Source: CAIWHR01 sp963773195 (GTDB lineage Bacteria > Pseudomonadota > Gammaproteobacteria > Burkholderiales > Casimicrobiaceae). From it: a stretch of 64,000 bases of DNA. Positions 45,107 through 54,471 of this stretch are shown here, piece by piece. Positions within the stretch are counted from its first letter, which is position 1. The number at the start of each line of letters is the position of its first letter. The stretch is taken from NCBI GenBank assembly GCA_963773195.1, contig CAVZAE010000016.1:24143-88142 (forward strand). The letters run 5' to 3'. The notes beneath the pieces were generated by a model that made no database searches, was not told the origin of the DNA, and was given only the letters and a program-made list of their open reading frames with translations. Made by a program: the position numbers and the translations under genes.

Positions 45107-46408
45107 TCAGGCCTTGCCGAGCAACGCGTAGAAGAAGCCGTCCTGATTGTGGCCCCCGCCCGGGAGCGAAGGCAAGAGTTGGCCGCCACGGGCCGCGACT
45201 CCGGGCGCGAAGGTGAGGGTTTCACGCAACGCATCGCCGTGCGCGGCAGTGAAAGTCGAGATCTGCGCTTCGTTTTCCTGGGTGAACACCGAGCACGTCG
45301 CATAGAGCATGCGCCCGCCCGGCCTCAGGCACGGCCACAGTGCGTCGAGCAGCCGCCCCTGTTGCCGCGCGAAGGCGGCCGCATCGGTCTCGCGGCGCAG
45401 CCATTTGACATCCGGGTGACGGCGCACGACGCCTGACGCGGTGCAGGGGACGTCGGCGAGAATGAGATCGAACGGGCGCCCGTCCCACCACGCCGACGGC
45501 GCGCCGGCGTCACCCGCGATCACGTCGACGCGCGCGCGTCCATGCGGAAGCCGCGCCAGATTCTCGCGCACGCGTGCGAGCCTCGCGCCATCGGCGTCGA
45601 GCGCAACGATCTCGACGTCGGCGAGCTCCGCGAGGTGCGTCGTCTTGCCGCCCGGCGCGGCGCAGGCGTCGAGCACGCGCATTCCCGCGTCGGGACGCAG
45701 TAGGGGCGCGGCCAGCTGCGCGCCCAGGTCCTGCACGGAGAATGCGCCCTCGCTGTAGCCGGGCAGCTCGGTCACCGAATGCGGCGGCGAGACGACGAGG
45801 CCCGCATCGCCGGCCACCGTTGCGGGGATTCCCGCTTCCGCGAAGCGCGCGGCGAGTGCATCGCGCGCAATGACACGCACGTTCACCCGCAGCGCTTGCG
45901 GTGGCCGCTCGTTCCCGGCGGCGAGCACCGTCTCCCAGTCGTCGGGCCATTCGCGCTGGACACGCTCGATCCACCAGCCGGGATGCGACCAGCGCGCGAC
46001 GGGATCGGCGCGTACGGCGGCGTCGAGCGCGTCACGCTCGCGCAAATAGCGACGGAGGAGCGCATTGACGAGCGCCTTCGCCGCGGGCCGGGCCAACGTC
46101 GCGGACGCTTCAACGGCATGGTCGACGACAGCGAACGGCGGCGCGCGTGTGTGGCCGATCTGATAGAGCGCAACGCCGATCAGGCACGGCAGCAGGGGAT
46201 CGCTCGGCGGCCGGTTGACGAGCCGCCGCACGAGCGCATCCAGCGTCCCCCAGTGGCGCAACGTGCCGTACGCGAGCTCGTGGACGAGCGCGGCGCGGCG
46301 ACCGACGCCAGCGCGCGGACAGGGCATGGCTGCGAGCGCGGCGCCGAGCGAACGGCCGTCGAGCACCGTTCGCACCACCCGCGCCGCCTGCTTCTGGGCC
46401 TCGCGCAC
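45107..46408 (-). CDS. rsmB: 16S rRNA (cytosine967-C5)-methyltransferase
   Basis: The 433-residue protein has an N-terminal NusB-like domain (GYGTLRHW-type motif, LAYGTLRHWGTLDAL) and a SAM methyltransferase domain. Catalytic cysteines are in DVPCTASGVVRRHPDVKW and MLYATCSVF; the SAM motif is VLDACAAPGGKTTHLAEL. The best start is GTG at 46408, 10 bases after the fmt stop; the ATG upstream lies inside fmt and adds non-conserved residues. It belongs to the def-fmt-rsmB order. Confidence 0.95.
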   Translation of the reverse strand: MREAQKQAARVVRTVLDGRSLGAALAAMPCPRAGVGRRAALVHELAYGTLRHWGTLDALVRRLVNRPPSDPLLPCLIGVALYQIGHTRAPPFAVVDHAVEASATLARPAAKALVNALLRRYLRERDALDAAVRADPVARWSHPGWWIERVQREWPDDWETVLAAGNERPPQALRVNVRVIARDALAARFAEAGIPATVAGDAGLVVSPPHSVTELPGYSEGAFSVQDLGAQLAAPLLRPDAGMRVLDACAAPGGKTTHLAELADVEIVALDADGARLARVRENLARLPHGRARVDVIAGDAGAPSAWWDGRPFDLILADVPCTASGVVRRHPDVKWLRRETDAAAFARQQGRLLDALWPCLRPGGRMLYATCSVFTQENEAQISTFTAAHGDALRETLTFAPGVAARGGQLLPSLPGGGHNQDGFFYALLGKA

Positions 46409-46418
46409 GGGGTCGCGC

Positions 46419-47369
46419 TCAGGGTGCGGGCGACGCGGCGAACGTATCGCCCACTGCCACGCCACGCCCGGCGACGAACGCCGCGGCAGTCATCGCGCGC
46501 CCCCCGGCAGGCGTGAGCTCGAGCACACGCAGCGCACCGTCCCCGCAGCCGACGACGATGCCTGACGGGCCCGCTTCGAGCACGCGCCCTGGACCACTCC
46601 CCGGTACCGGAATGGACAGCACGTCGGCCCGCTGGAGGATGAGCTTGCGCGAGCCCAGGAATCCGCTCGCCCCGGGCGCCGGATTGAAGGCGCGGACGCG
46701 TCGTGTAATGACCACCGCGCTCTCCGTCCAGTCGATCTGCGCTTCGCACTTCGCAATCTTCCGCGCGTACGTCGCCCCCGTCTCCGGCTGTGGAGTGGCG
46801 GGGAGGGCTCCCGCATCTCGCAGACGACCGAGCGCCGCGACGATGGCCGTGGCGCCGACCTGCGCGAGCCGCGCGGTCAGCGTCCCGCCAGTGTCGTCGT
46901 CCGCGATCGCTACGCGGACGGTGTCGATCACCGGGCCGGTGTCGAGACCCCGATCCATCCGCATCAAGGAGATCCCCGTCTCGCGATCGCCTTCGAGGAG
47001 GGCGCGCTCGACGGGCGCAGCGCCGCGCCAGCGCGGCAACAACGATGCGTGGATGTTGATGCAACCGTGGCGCGGCCACGCGAGCACCTCGGGCGGAAGG
47101 ATCAGCCCGTAGGCCGCGACGACGAGCGCGTCGAGCGGAACGGCCAAGGCTTCACCACGCGAGTCCGATGTCTTGAGCGTCGCGGGTTGGAGGAGCGGGA
47201 GGCCGTGCGCCAAGGCGAGCGCCTTGACCGCAGAGGGCCGGACCTGCAATCCCCGGCTCTGCCGGCGATCGGGACGGGTCAAGACCAGCGGGACCGGGAA
47301 CCCGCTCGCAAGGATCTGCTGGAGCGCGGTCGCCGCGAACGCGGGCGTCCCCGCAAAGCCGACGCGCAT
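46419..47369 (-). CDS. fmt: Methionyl-tRNA formyltransferase
   Basis: Fmt adds a formyl group to initiator Met-tRNA. The 316-residue protein has VGFAGTPAFAATALQQIL at the start, the folate-binding and catalytic stretch NIHASLLPRWRGAAPVERALLEGD, and the C-terminal domain with FNPAPGASGF. It begins 25 bases after def ends, which is the standard pair. Confidence 0.97.
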   Translation of the reverse strand: MRVGFAGTPAFAATALQQILASGFPVPLVLTRPDRRQSRGLQVRPSAVKALALAHGLPLLQPATLKTSDSRGEALAVPLDALVVAAYGLILPPEVLAWPRHGCINIHASLLPRWRGAAPVERALLEGDRETGISLMRMDRGLDTGPVIDTVRVAIADDDTGGTLTARLAQVGATAIVAALGRLRDAGALPATPQPETGATYARKIAKCEAQIDWTESAVVITRRVRAFNPAPGASGFLGSRKLILQRADVLSIPVPGSGPGRVLEAGPSGIVVGCGDGALRVLELTPAGGRAMTAAAFVAGRGVAVGDTFAASPAP

Positions 47370-47394
47370 CGGGCCACTCCCGCGAGACGGGGGC

Positions 47395-47898
47395 TCAGCC
47401 TGCCAGGCGCTGCTTCTTCCGGGCGCGCGCCGCGAGACGGGCGCGCTTCAATGGCGACAGGTGATCGACGAAGACCTTGCCGATCAGGTGGTCCATCTCG
47501 TGCTGGATGCACACGGCCAGCATCCCGTCTGCGTCGAGCTCGAAGGGTGCGCCTTCCTCGTTCAACGCCCGCACCCGGATCGTCGCAGCGCGGGTCACCT
47601 TGTCGTAGTAGCCGGGCACCGACAGGCATCCTTCTTCATGCTCGGCCTCGCCCGCCACCGTCAGAAGCTCCGGGTTGATGAACACCCGGAGCTGATCGCG
47701 CGTTTCGGAGATGTCCATCACGATGACGCGCTTGTGAGCGTCGACCTGAGTGGCGGCGAGCCCGATCCCCGGCGCGGCATACATCGTCTCCGCCATGTCG
47801 CGGACGAGCTTCCTGATCTCCGGGGTCACGGCGGCCACCGGCGCCGCCACCTTCCGGAGGCGCGGGTCGGGAAATTCGAGAATCGGCAGTAAGGCCAT
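47395..47898 (-). CDS. def: Peptide deformylase
   Basis: Def removes the N-formyl group from new proteins. The 167-residue protein has all three metal motifs: GIGLAATQV, EEGCLSVP with the cysteine ligand, and QHEMDHLIG with the two histidines and catalytic glutamate. It is the first gene of the leftward run to kup and divergent from the LysM gene. The divergent gap contains a 12-base palindrome, TTGTTGCAACAA (47932-47943), of unknown meaning. Confidence 0.97.
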   Translation of the reverse strand: MALLPILEFPDPRLRKVAAPVAAVTPEIRKLVRDMAETMYAAPGIGLAATQVDAHKRVIVMDISETRDQLRVFINPELLTVAGEAEHEEGCLSVPGYYDKVTRAATIRVRALNEEGAPFELDADGMLAVCIQHEMDHLIGKVFVDHLSPLKRARLAARARKKQRLAG

Positions 47899-48076
47899 GA
47901 TGCGTCAGGGTTCCGGATGGCCGGTTTGCGATTGTTGCAACAACGAGGCGTTCCGAGGGGGTCAGCCGCCCGGCCGACTTGCAAAATGCAGACTCGGCAT
48001 GCAGAATCTGTCCTAAGCCCTTATTTTGCGGCGCTTTAGGACGATGGCAAGCCCCGCCCCTTCCAGAAGAGGCTTT

Positions 48077-49177
48077 ATGCGTCAGCAGTTTAGCACACCG
48101 CAATTCCTCCTCGCGGCGCTGGCCGCGGTGATCGTTCTCGTCGCTGGCCCCGCCCGCGCCGCCGAAGAGCTCGTGATCAAGGACCAGGTCACGGATCGCT
48201 ACACGGTCCAGAAGGGCGACACGCTCTGGGGCATCGCCGGCCGCTACCTCAAGGATCCGTGGCGGTGGCCCGAGATCTGGCGGCTTAACCGCGACCAGAT
48301 CCGCAACCCGCACAAGATCTACCCGGGCGACGTCATCGTGCTCGACAAGGCGTCCGATGGGCAATGGCGACTCTCGGTCGCGCAAACGACGCGGCTGTCG
48401 CCCAAGGTCCGCACGGCGCCGCTCGACGCCGAGGCGATCCCGTCGGTCCCGCCCGCCGATATCGAGCCGTATCTCACTTGGCCGCTGGTGACGGGTGAGG
48501 AAGGACTCTCGAACGCGGCCGAGATCGTCGCCGGACGTGGCGGCGAGCGGGTCATCCGTGGCGACGGCGACGTCGTCTATGCGACAGGCATCGATCCTAA
48601 GGGCGGGACCATCTGGCGCCTCTACCGGCCCGGAGCGACTTACACGGCGCCCGATGGCGAAGTGCTGGGCTACGAGCAGCAATACCTGGGCACCGCGCGC
48701 GTCGAGCGCTTCGCCGATGTGTCGACCCTGCGGATCACCATGGCGCGCGAGGAGATCGTGATCGGTGACCGGCTGGTCCCGGCGCCGCCCGAGCAGATCG
48801 TCAACTACGCGCCGCACCCGCCCGCCCATCCCGTCGATGGTCAGATCATCCGCCTCAATCGCGACGCCGCCGAAGCGGGCCGCGGCTGGGTCGTCACGAT
48901 CGACAAGGGCCAAGCCGATGGCGTCGACGTCGGCACTGTGCTCGCGATCTATCAGGTCGTCGCGCCGATTCCCGATCCGCGGCCGAATCTCTCGCCATGG
49001 CTCATCTGGCGGTGGTGGCAGCCGACGATCTTCTACCAAGAAGAGCAGTTCGTGCACGTCCCGGACGAGCGTATCGGTCTTGCCTTCGTCTTTCGCGTGT
49101 TCGATCGCGTGTCCTACGCGCTCGTGCTCAACACGACGGATCCGGTCGAAGCCGGCGATTGGGTCCGCAAGCCGTAG
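48077..49177 (+). CDS. Secreted LysM-domain protein
   Basis: The 366-residue precursor has a signal peptide (about 1-28, LVAGPARAAEE). A single LysM domain follows (about 41-92, YTVQKGDTLWGIAGRYLKDPWRWPEIW..NPHKIYPGDVI). The long C-terminal part has no name I recognise. LysM binds peptidoglycan, so the protein likely sits in the periplasm. Start at 48077 is supported by AGAAGAGG and the signal peptide. It lies next to dprA, as in many Betaproteobacteria, and divergent from def. Confidence 0.9.
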   Translation: MRQQFSTPQFLLAALAAVIVLVAGPARAAEELVIKDQVTDRYTVQKGDTLWGIAGRYLKDPWRWPEIWRLNRDQIRNPHKIYPGDVIVLDKASDGQWRLSVAQTTRLSPKVRTAPLDAEAIPSVPPADIEPYLTWPLVTGEEGLSNAAEIVAGRGGERVIRGDGDVVYATGIDPKGGTIWRLYRPGATYTAPDGEVLGYEQQYLGTARVERFADVSTLRITMAREEIVIGDRLVPAPPEQIVNYAPHPPAHPVDGQIIRLNRDAAEAGRGWVVTIDKGQADGVDVGTVLAIYQVVAPIPDPRPNLSPWLIWRWWQPTIFYQEEQFVHVPDERIGLAFVFRVFDRVSYALVLNTTDPVEAGDWVRKP

Positions 49178-49222
49178 CGCGCTTCGCCTGACCTCCGCCG
49201 ACTGCGGCGGGGGATTCCCTCG

Positions 49223-50315
49223 ATGAAGCTCGACGCCCGCGCGGAGGCCTGGGTCGCCCTTCAGGTGAGCGGGATTGCGCCGCGCCCGCAGGCGGAGCTC
49301 TTGCGCGCGTTCGGCAGTCCGCAGGCCGTGGTCGCGGCCACGTCGGCGCAGCGCCGCAAGATCGTCGGCGCGGCGGCCGCGCCGCTCGATCCCGGCTCGG
49401 ACCGCGAACGCGTCGCGGCTGCGCTGGCGTGGCTCGAGACCGACGGTCACGATCTGATCGCGCTCGACGACCCCGACTATCCCGAACGCCTGCTCGAGAT
49501 CGGGGATCCGCCCCCAATGCTCTATTGCCTCGGCCGCCGCGAGCTTCTGGGATGCCCGGCGCTTGCGATCGTCGGCAGTCGCAACGCGACGCCGCAGGGC
49601 GTGGCCGACGCGCGCGCCTTTGCCCGCGCGCTGTCCGACGCCGGGCTGACGATCGTGAGCGGGCTCGCGCTCGGCATTGACGCGGCCGCCCATCGCGGCG
49701 GGCTCGATGGGGCGAGCAGCAGCATCGCCGTCACCGGCACCGGCCTCGATCGTGTCTACCCGGCTGAAAATCGTGCGCTCGCCCACGAGCTTGCCGCGAA
49801 GGGCTTGCTTGTGTCCGAGTTCGCGCCGGGAACGCCGCCGTTGCAACATCATTTTCCGCGCCGCAATCGGGTCGTCAGTGGATTGGCGCGCGGCGTCCTC
49901 GTGGTCGAGGCGACGCTGTCGTCCGGTTCGCTCGATCAGCGCGCGCTTCGCGGCCGACCAGGGTCGCGAAGTGTTTGCGCTGCCGGGGTCGATTCACTCG
50001 CCATTCTCAAAGGGATGCCATCGGCTGTTGCGTGAGGGCGCGAAGCTCGTCGAGACGGCCGATGACGTGCTGGTCGAGCTCGGGTTGCCCACGCGCGGCG
50101 AGGCACCCGGCGCTGCGGTCGACGCCGTTGCGGCCGCGCTCGGCGCCGATGAACGCGCGGTGATGGCCGCGATGGGGCACGCGCCCGCGGACATCGACGC
50201 TATCGTCGAGCGCAGCGGCCTCCCAGCGGAAGCGGTCGCGGCCGCGCTCACCACTCTCGAGATCGCCGGCCGCGCGGCACCGTTGCCCGGCGGTCGCTGG
50301 CAGCCCCAGGCGTAA
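49223..50315 (+). pseudogene. dprA: DNA-processing protein DprA, frameshifted at about 49,934
   Basis: DprA loads RecA on incoming single strands in transformation. The first frame contains the helical N-terminal region and the Rossmann core LAIVGSRNATPQGVADARAFA, IVSGLALGIDAAAHRG and FAPGTPPLQHHFPRRNRVVSGLA. After SSGSL it leaves frame: removing one G in CTCGATCAGC gives ISARFAADQGREVFALPGSI and a normal C-terminal winged helix to WQPQA. The length is 3n+1, about 363 residues when repaired. No smg (DUF494) gene follows, unlike in most relatives; the topoisomerase gene is next. Confidence 0.9.
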
Positions 50316-50432
50316 GCGAGCGTTCGCGTGCGCGCTCGCGCGCGTGCGCGCGTGGGCTCGCCTCGGTCGATCGCTTTCTTGCTCTTGTCGCAGCGACTTG
50401 GGTACTATCTGCCGCTCTTTCGCACCCGCCCC

Positions 50433-53324
50433 ATGTCGAAATCGCTGATCATCGCCGAAAAACCCTCCGTCGCAGGCGACATTGCGCGCGCGCTGGGCGG
50501 GTTCGCCCGCCATGGCGACTACTTCGAAAGCGACCGCCACGTGCTGTCGTCGGCCGTCGGCCATCTGCTCGAGATCGGCATGCCGGAAGAAGAGGAGGTG
50601 AAGCGCGGCAAGTGGACGTTCGCGCACCTGCCCGCGATTCCGTCGAAGTTCGCGTTGAACCCGATCGAGAAGAACGCGGCGCGGCTCAACGTGCTCCTGA
50701 AGCTGATCCGACGCAAGGACGTGACGAGCCTCGTCAACGCTTGCGACGCGGGGCGCGAGGGCGAGCTCATCTTCCGCAACATCGTCCAGTACGCGAAGAC
50801 CCCGAAGCCGATCGAACGGCTGTGGCTCCAGTCGATGACACCCGCCGCGATCCGCGACGCGTTCGGCGAGCTTCGTTCCGATGCCGCGATGCGCCCGCTC
50901 GCCGATGCGGCGGTCTGCCGCTCGGAGTCGGATTGGCTCGTGGGCATCAACGGCACGCGGGCGATGACGGCGTTCAACTCGAAGTCGGGCGGTTTCCAGC
51001 TCACGACCGTGGGCCGCGTGCAGACGCCGACGCTCGCGATCTTGACCGAGCGCGAGGAGAAGATCCGCGCGTTCGTACCGCGCAACTACTGGGAAGTGCA
51101 GGGGACGTTCCGGGCGAGCGGGGGAACGTACACCGGCCGCTGGTTCGACGAGAAGTGGAAGAAGCGCGAGGACGATCCCGACGCGCGCGCCGAACGCCTG
51201 TGGGACGAGGCCCGGGCGCACGCGCTCGTCGCGAAGTGCACAGGGCAGCCGGGCATCGTGACGGAGGAATCCAAGCCGTCGACCCAGGGCTCGCCGCTGC
51301 TCTACGACCTCACGAGCCTGCAACGCGAGGCGAACGGTCGCTTCGGCCTTTCGGCGCGCACGACCCTGTCCCTTGCGCAGTCCCTGTACGAGAAGCACAA
51401 GGCGCTCACCTATCCGCGCACGGACTCGCGCGCGCTGCCGGAGGACTACCTCGGCACGGTGAAGGCGACGATGGAGGCGCTGTCGGGGGTGCCCGCATAC
51501 GGGGCCTTCGCGACGCAGGTCCTGAAACAGAAATGGGTGAAGCCCAACAAGCGGATCTTCGACAACGCGAAGGTCTCCGATCACTTCGCCATCATTCCGA
51601 CGTTGCAAGAGCCCCGGCACCTGAACGAGCTCGAGGCGAAGCTCTATGACTTCGTGGTCAAGCGGTTCCTGGCCGCGTTCTTCCCGCCGGCCGAGTTCCT
51701 GGTGACGACGCGCATCACGCGCGTGGCGGCCGAGCCGTTCAAATCCGAAGGCAAGGTGCTCGTCAGTCCGGGCTGGCTCGCCGTCTACGGCAAGGAAGCG
51801 CAGGGCGAGGAGGGTACGCTCGCGCCGGTCCAGCCGGGCGAAAAGGTGGCACCCGAGAAGATCGAGGCGGTGCCGGGCGTGACACGCCCACCGCCGCGGC
51901 TGAACGAGGCCACGCTGCTGTCGGCGATGGAAGGCGCCGGCAAGCTGATCGACGACGAGGAGCTGCGCCTTGCAATGCGCGAGAAAGGCCTGGGCACGCC
52001 TGCGACGCGCGCGCAGATCATCGAGGGGCTGATCGCCGAGAAATACATCCTGCGCGAAGGCAAGGAGCTCGTCCCCACCGCGAAGGCGTTCCAGTTGATG
52101 ACGCTGCTCCACGGCCTCGACGTGAAAGAGCTGTTCTCACCCGAGCTTACGGCCGAGTGGGAGCACAAGCTCGCGCAGATGGAGCACGGGGAGCTCGCCC
52201 GTGCTGTGTTCATGCGCGAGATCGTCGCGATGACGAAGCACCTCGTCACGCAGGCGAAGACGCACGAGAACGATACGATCGACGTCGACTTCGGAACGCT
52301 CACCGCGCGGTGCCCCAAATGCGGCGGCGAGGTCCACGAGAAATACAAGAAGTTCCAGTGCCAGAACTGCGACTTCGGGTTCTGGAAGATCATGGGGGGC
52401 AGGCAGCTCGAACTCGCGGAGGCCGACGCGCTCTTGCGCGATCGGCGCGTCGGTCCCCTGGAAGGTTTCCGGAGCCGGCTGGGGCGGCCGTTTACCGCGT
52501 CGCTGAAGCTCACCGACGCCAACGAAGTGACGTTCGATTTCGGCGACGGCGCCGGCGATGACGAGAACGCCGCGGCTCCGGATTTCAGCAGCCAGGAACC
52601 GCTGGGCGCATGCCCGAAGTGCGGCAAGCGCGTGTTCGAGCTGCCCCAGGCCTACGTCTGCGAGGATGCGGTCGGCCCGGACAAGCGCTGTGATTTTCGT
52701 TCGGGACGGGTCATCCTGCAGCGCCCCGTCGAGCGCGCGCAGATGCAGAAGCTGCTCGCGACCGGCAAGACCGATCTCCTGCCGTTCGTGTCGTCGCGCA
52801 CGCGACGGCCGTTCTCCGCGTTCCTGGTCCGCCAGCCCGACGGCAAGATCGGCTTCGAATTCGAAGCGCGCGATCCGTCGAAGCCCGGGGCGCGCCGGGG
52901 CGCGCGCAGCGCGCCCGCTGCACTTCGCGTTCTCGGCAAGCATCCCAAGGACGGGCGTCCCGTCGAGCTCTACGCCGGGCGGTACGGCCCGTACGTGAAG
53001 CATGGTGAGGTCAACGCAACCGTGCGCGATCGCGAGCGGGTCGATGCGCTCACGCTTGACGAGGCGCTCGCGCTCCTCGCGGAGAAGGCAGGGCAGGCGG
53101 CCCCGGTCCGCACGCGAACGTCTGCGCGTACGCCGCGGACGCCGACGACGCCCAAGGCCGCCGAGCCAAAACGGACCTACACGGCTGTGGCGAGGACGGG
53201 CCGCGCAAAGCTCGCTCCGAAGAAGCCCAAGGCGGTACCACGAGGCGCCAGTGGGGCGACGAGCCGCGCGAAGGCCAAGCCCACGGCGCCTACGGGTCGC
53301 GCCAAGGCAGCGAAGAAGCGCTAG
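50433..53324 (+). CDS. topB: Type IA DNA topoisomerase, topoisomerase III-like, with extended C-terminus
   Basis: The 963-residue enzyme has a TOPRIM domain (SLIIAEKPSVAGDIARALGG; NACDAGREGELIFR), the strand-passage core, and the active-site tyrosine in LTYPRTDSR. The GTPATRAQIIEGLI motif follows. After about residue 625 come two zinc-ribbon modules (CPKCGGEV..CQNCDFG; CPKCGKRV) and a repeat GKHPKDGRPVELYAGRYGPYV, then a basic Lys/Arg/Ala/Pro-rich tail. It relaxes and decatenates DNA. The basic tail is a likely DNA-binding extension. Start MSKSLIIAEKP; the frame upstream is not conserved. Confidence 0.93.
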   Translation: MSKSLIIAEKPSVAGDIARALGGFARHGDYFESDRHVLSSAVGHLLEIGMPEEEEVKRGKWTFAHLPAIPSKFALNPIEKNAARLNVLLKLIRRKDVTSLVNACDAGREGELIFRNIVQYAKTPKPIERLWLQSMTPAAIRDAFGELRSDAAMRPLADAAVCRSESDWLVGINGTRAMTAFNSKSGGFQLTTVGRVQTPTLAILTEREEKIRAFVPRNYWEVQGTFRASGGTYTGRWFDEKWKKREDDPDARAERLWDEARAHALVAKCTGQPGIVTEESKPSTQGSPLLYDLTSLQREANGRFGLSARTTLSLAQSLYEKHKALTYPRTDSRALPEDYLGTVKATMEALSGVPAYGAFATQVLKQKWVKPNKRIFDNAKVSDHFAIIPTLQEPRHLNELEAKLYDFVVKRFLAAFFPPAEFLVTTRITRVAAEPFKSEGKVLVSPGWLAVYGKEAQGEEGTLAPVQPGEKVAPEKIEAVPGVTRPPPRLNEATLLSAMEGAGKLIDDEELRLAMREKGLGTPATRAQIIEGLIAEKYILREGKELVPTAKAFQLMTLLHGLDVKELFSPELTAEWEHKLAQMEHGELARAVFMREIVAMTKHLVTQAKTHENDTIDVDFGTLTARCPKCGGEVHEKYKKFQCQNCDFGFWKIMGGRQLELAEADALLRDRRVGPLEGFRSRLGRPFTASLKLTDANEVTFDFGDGAGDDENAAAPDFSSQEPLGACPKCGKRVFELPQAYVCEDAVGPDKRCDFRSGRVILQRPVERAQMQKLLATGKTDLLPFVSSRTRRPFSAFLVRQPDGKIGFEFEARDPSKPGARRGARSAPAALRVLGKHPKDGRPVELYAGRYGPYVKHGEVNATVRDRERVDALTLDEALALLAEKAGQAAPVRTRTSARTPRTPTTPKAAEPKRTYTAVARTGRAKLAPKKPKAVPRGASGATSRAKAKPTAPTGRAKAAKKR

Positions 53325-53345
53325 AACGCGCGGCGCTGGGCGGCG

Positions 53346-54461
53346 CTACTTCATCTTGCCGCGCCCGGCGACCTTCCACACCGTCTCGATACGTCCGTTG
53401 CGGACGCCAATGATTTCCTCGTGCAGATGAACCGTCGTGTCCGAATAACCGACGACGAACTCGATCTTGTCGCCGACGCGAGGAGTCGCGCTCGCCCGCT
53501 CGAGTTCCACCTTGGTGTGCTCGGCCGAGAGCTTCGTCGTGCTGACGGCGGGTAGGCCGCGCGGTTCGGGCATCGCCGCGTCGCCGCTCATCGCCTTCTT
53601 GCCTGCATCGAACACAATGCGCGTCGGCGTCGGGCGGCTCGTCACGGTCGTCAGGAGGGTGAGCGCCGGCGCAAAATCGACGTGGTAGTGCGTCCGATAA
53701 TGCATGTCGCTGAAAATCGCGCCCCCGACTTGCACTTCGGTGACGCCGGGCTGCTCGATGCAGTAAGGGAACGTCCCTGTGCCGCCGCAGCTGACGACCG
53801 TGACGCCATGGCCATCCGCGACGCACGCCCGGGCGCTTGCAGTAAGCGCTGCGATCGCCTCGCGCACCGTGCGCTCCTTTTCGTCAGGATCGGCGATCGT
53901 CGTGGCCTGGCTCTCCCAGCCCGCGACGCCGACGAAGCCCAGGCACCGGCGCCGCGCGATCTCGTGCGCCAATTCAACCACCGCGCCCCCCGGCATGACG
54001 CCCGCCCGATTCATGCCGATGTTGACTTCGATCGCCACGCGCAGCGGCTTGCGCGCGTTCGCGAACGCGGCGTCGAGCTCGATGACGTTGTCGACGCTGT
54101 CGACGCAAACGATAGGATCGGCGCACTCTGCGAGCGCCATCAGCCGCGCGATCTTCGCCGCCCCGACGACCTGGTTCGCAATCAGGATGTCGTGGATGCC
54201 CGCGGATGCCATGACCTCCGCTTCGCCCAGCTTCGCACACGTGACGCCGATGGCGCCCGCGGCGATCTGCATCTGCGCGATCTCGGGTGTCTTGTGCGAC
54301 TTGGAATGCGGCCGCCACGCAACGCCGTGCGCGCGACACGTGGCGGCGATGCGGGCGATGTTTCCTTCCATCACGTCGAGGTCGACCAGGAGCGCCGGCG
54401 TGTCGAGTAGGGACTTCTGCCGGCCGATCAGCGCGCGCGACGAGTCTGTTCGAGTGTCCAT
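53346..54461 (-). CDS. DSD1-family PLP enzyme (D-threonine aldolase / D-serine dehydratase-like)
   Basis: The 371-residue fold-type III PLP protein (alanine racemase-like barrel) has LDTPALLVDLDVMEGNIARIA at the start and the PLP-lysine motif RPHSKSHKT. It also has AIEVNIGMNRAGV, VVSCGGTGTFPYC, and the C-terminal FVVGYSDTTVHLHEE. The family splits or dehydrates beta-hydroxy D-amino acids with a divalent metal. Which substrate is used cannot be told. It is the last gene of the carbohydrate/ABC cluster and is 10 bases downstream of the Gfo/Idh gene, so it probably belongs to the same pathway. Confidence 0.87.
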   Translation of the reverse strand: MDTRTDSSRALIGRQKSLLDTPALLVDLDVMEGNIARIAATCRAHGVAWRPHSKSHKTPEIAQMQIAAGAIGVTCAKLGEAEVMASAGIHDILIANQVVGAAKIARLMALAECADPIVCVDSVDNVIELDAAFANARKPLRVAIEVNIGMNRAGVMPGGAVVELAHEIARRRCLGFVGVAGWESQATTIADPDEKERTVREAIAALTASARACVADGHGVTVVSCGGTGTFPYCIEQPGVTEVQVGGAIFSDMHYRTHYHVDFAPALTLLTTVTSRPTPTRIVFDAGKKAMSGDAAMPEPRGLPAVSTTKLSAEHTKVELERASATPRVGDKIEFVVGYSDTTVHLHEEIIGVRNGRIETVWKVAGRGKMK

Positions 54462-54471
54462 CGTCTGATTG

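Noticed and set aside
47932..47943. Palindrome TTGTTGCAACAA between def and the LysM gene as an operator
   Set aside because: A single 12-base palindrome without a second copy or known regulator; too little to call a site, though mentioned under def.
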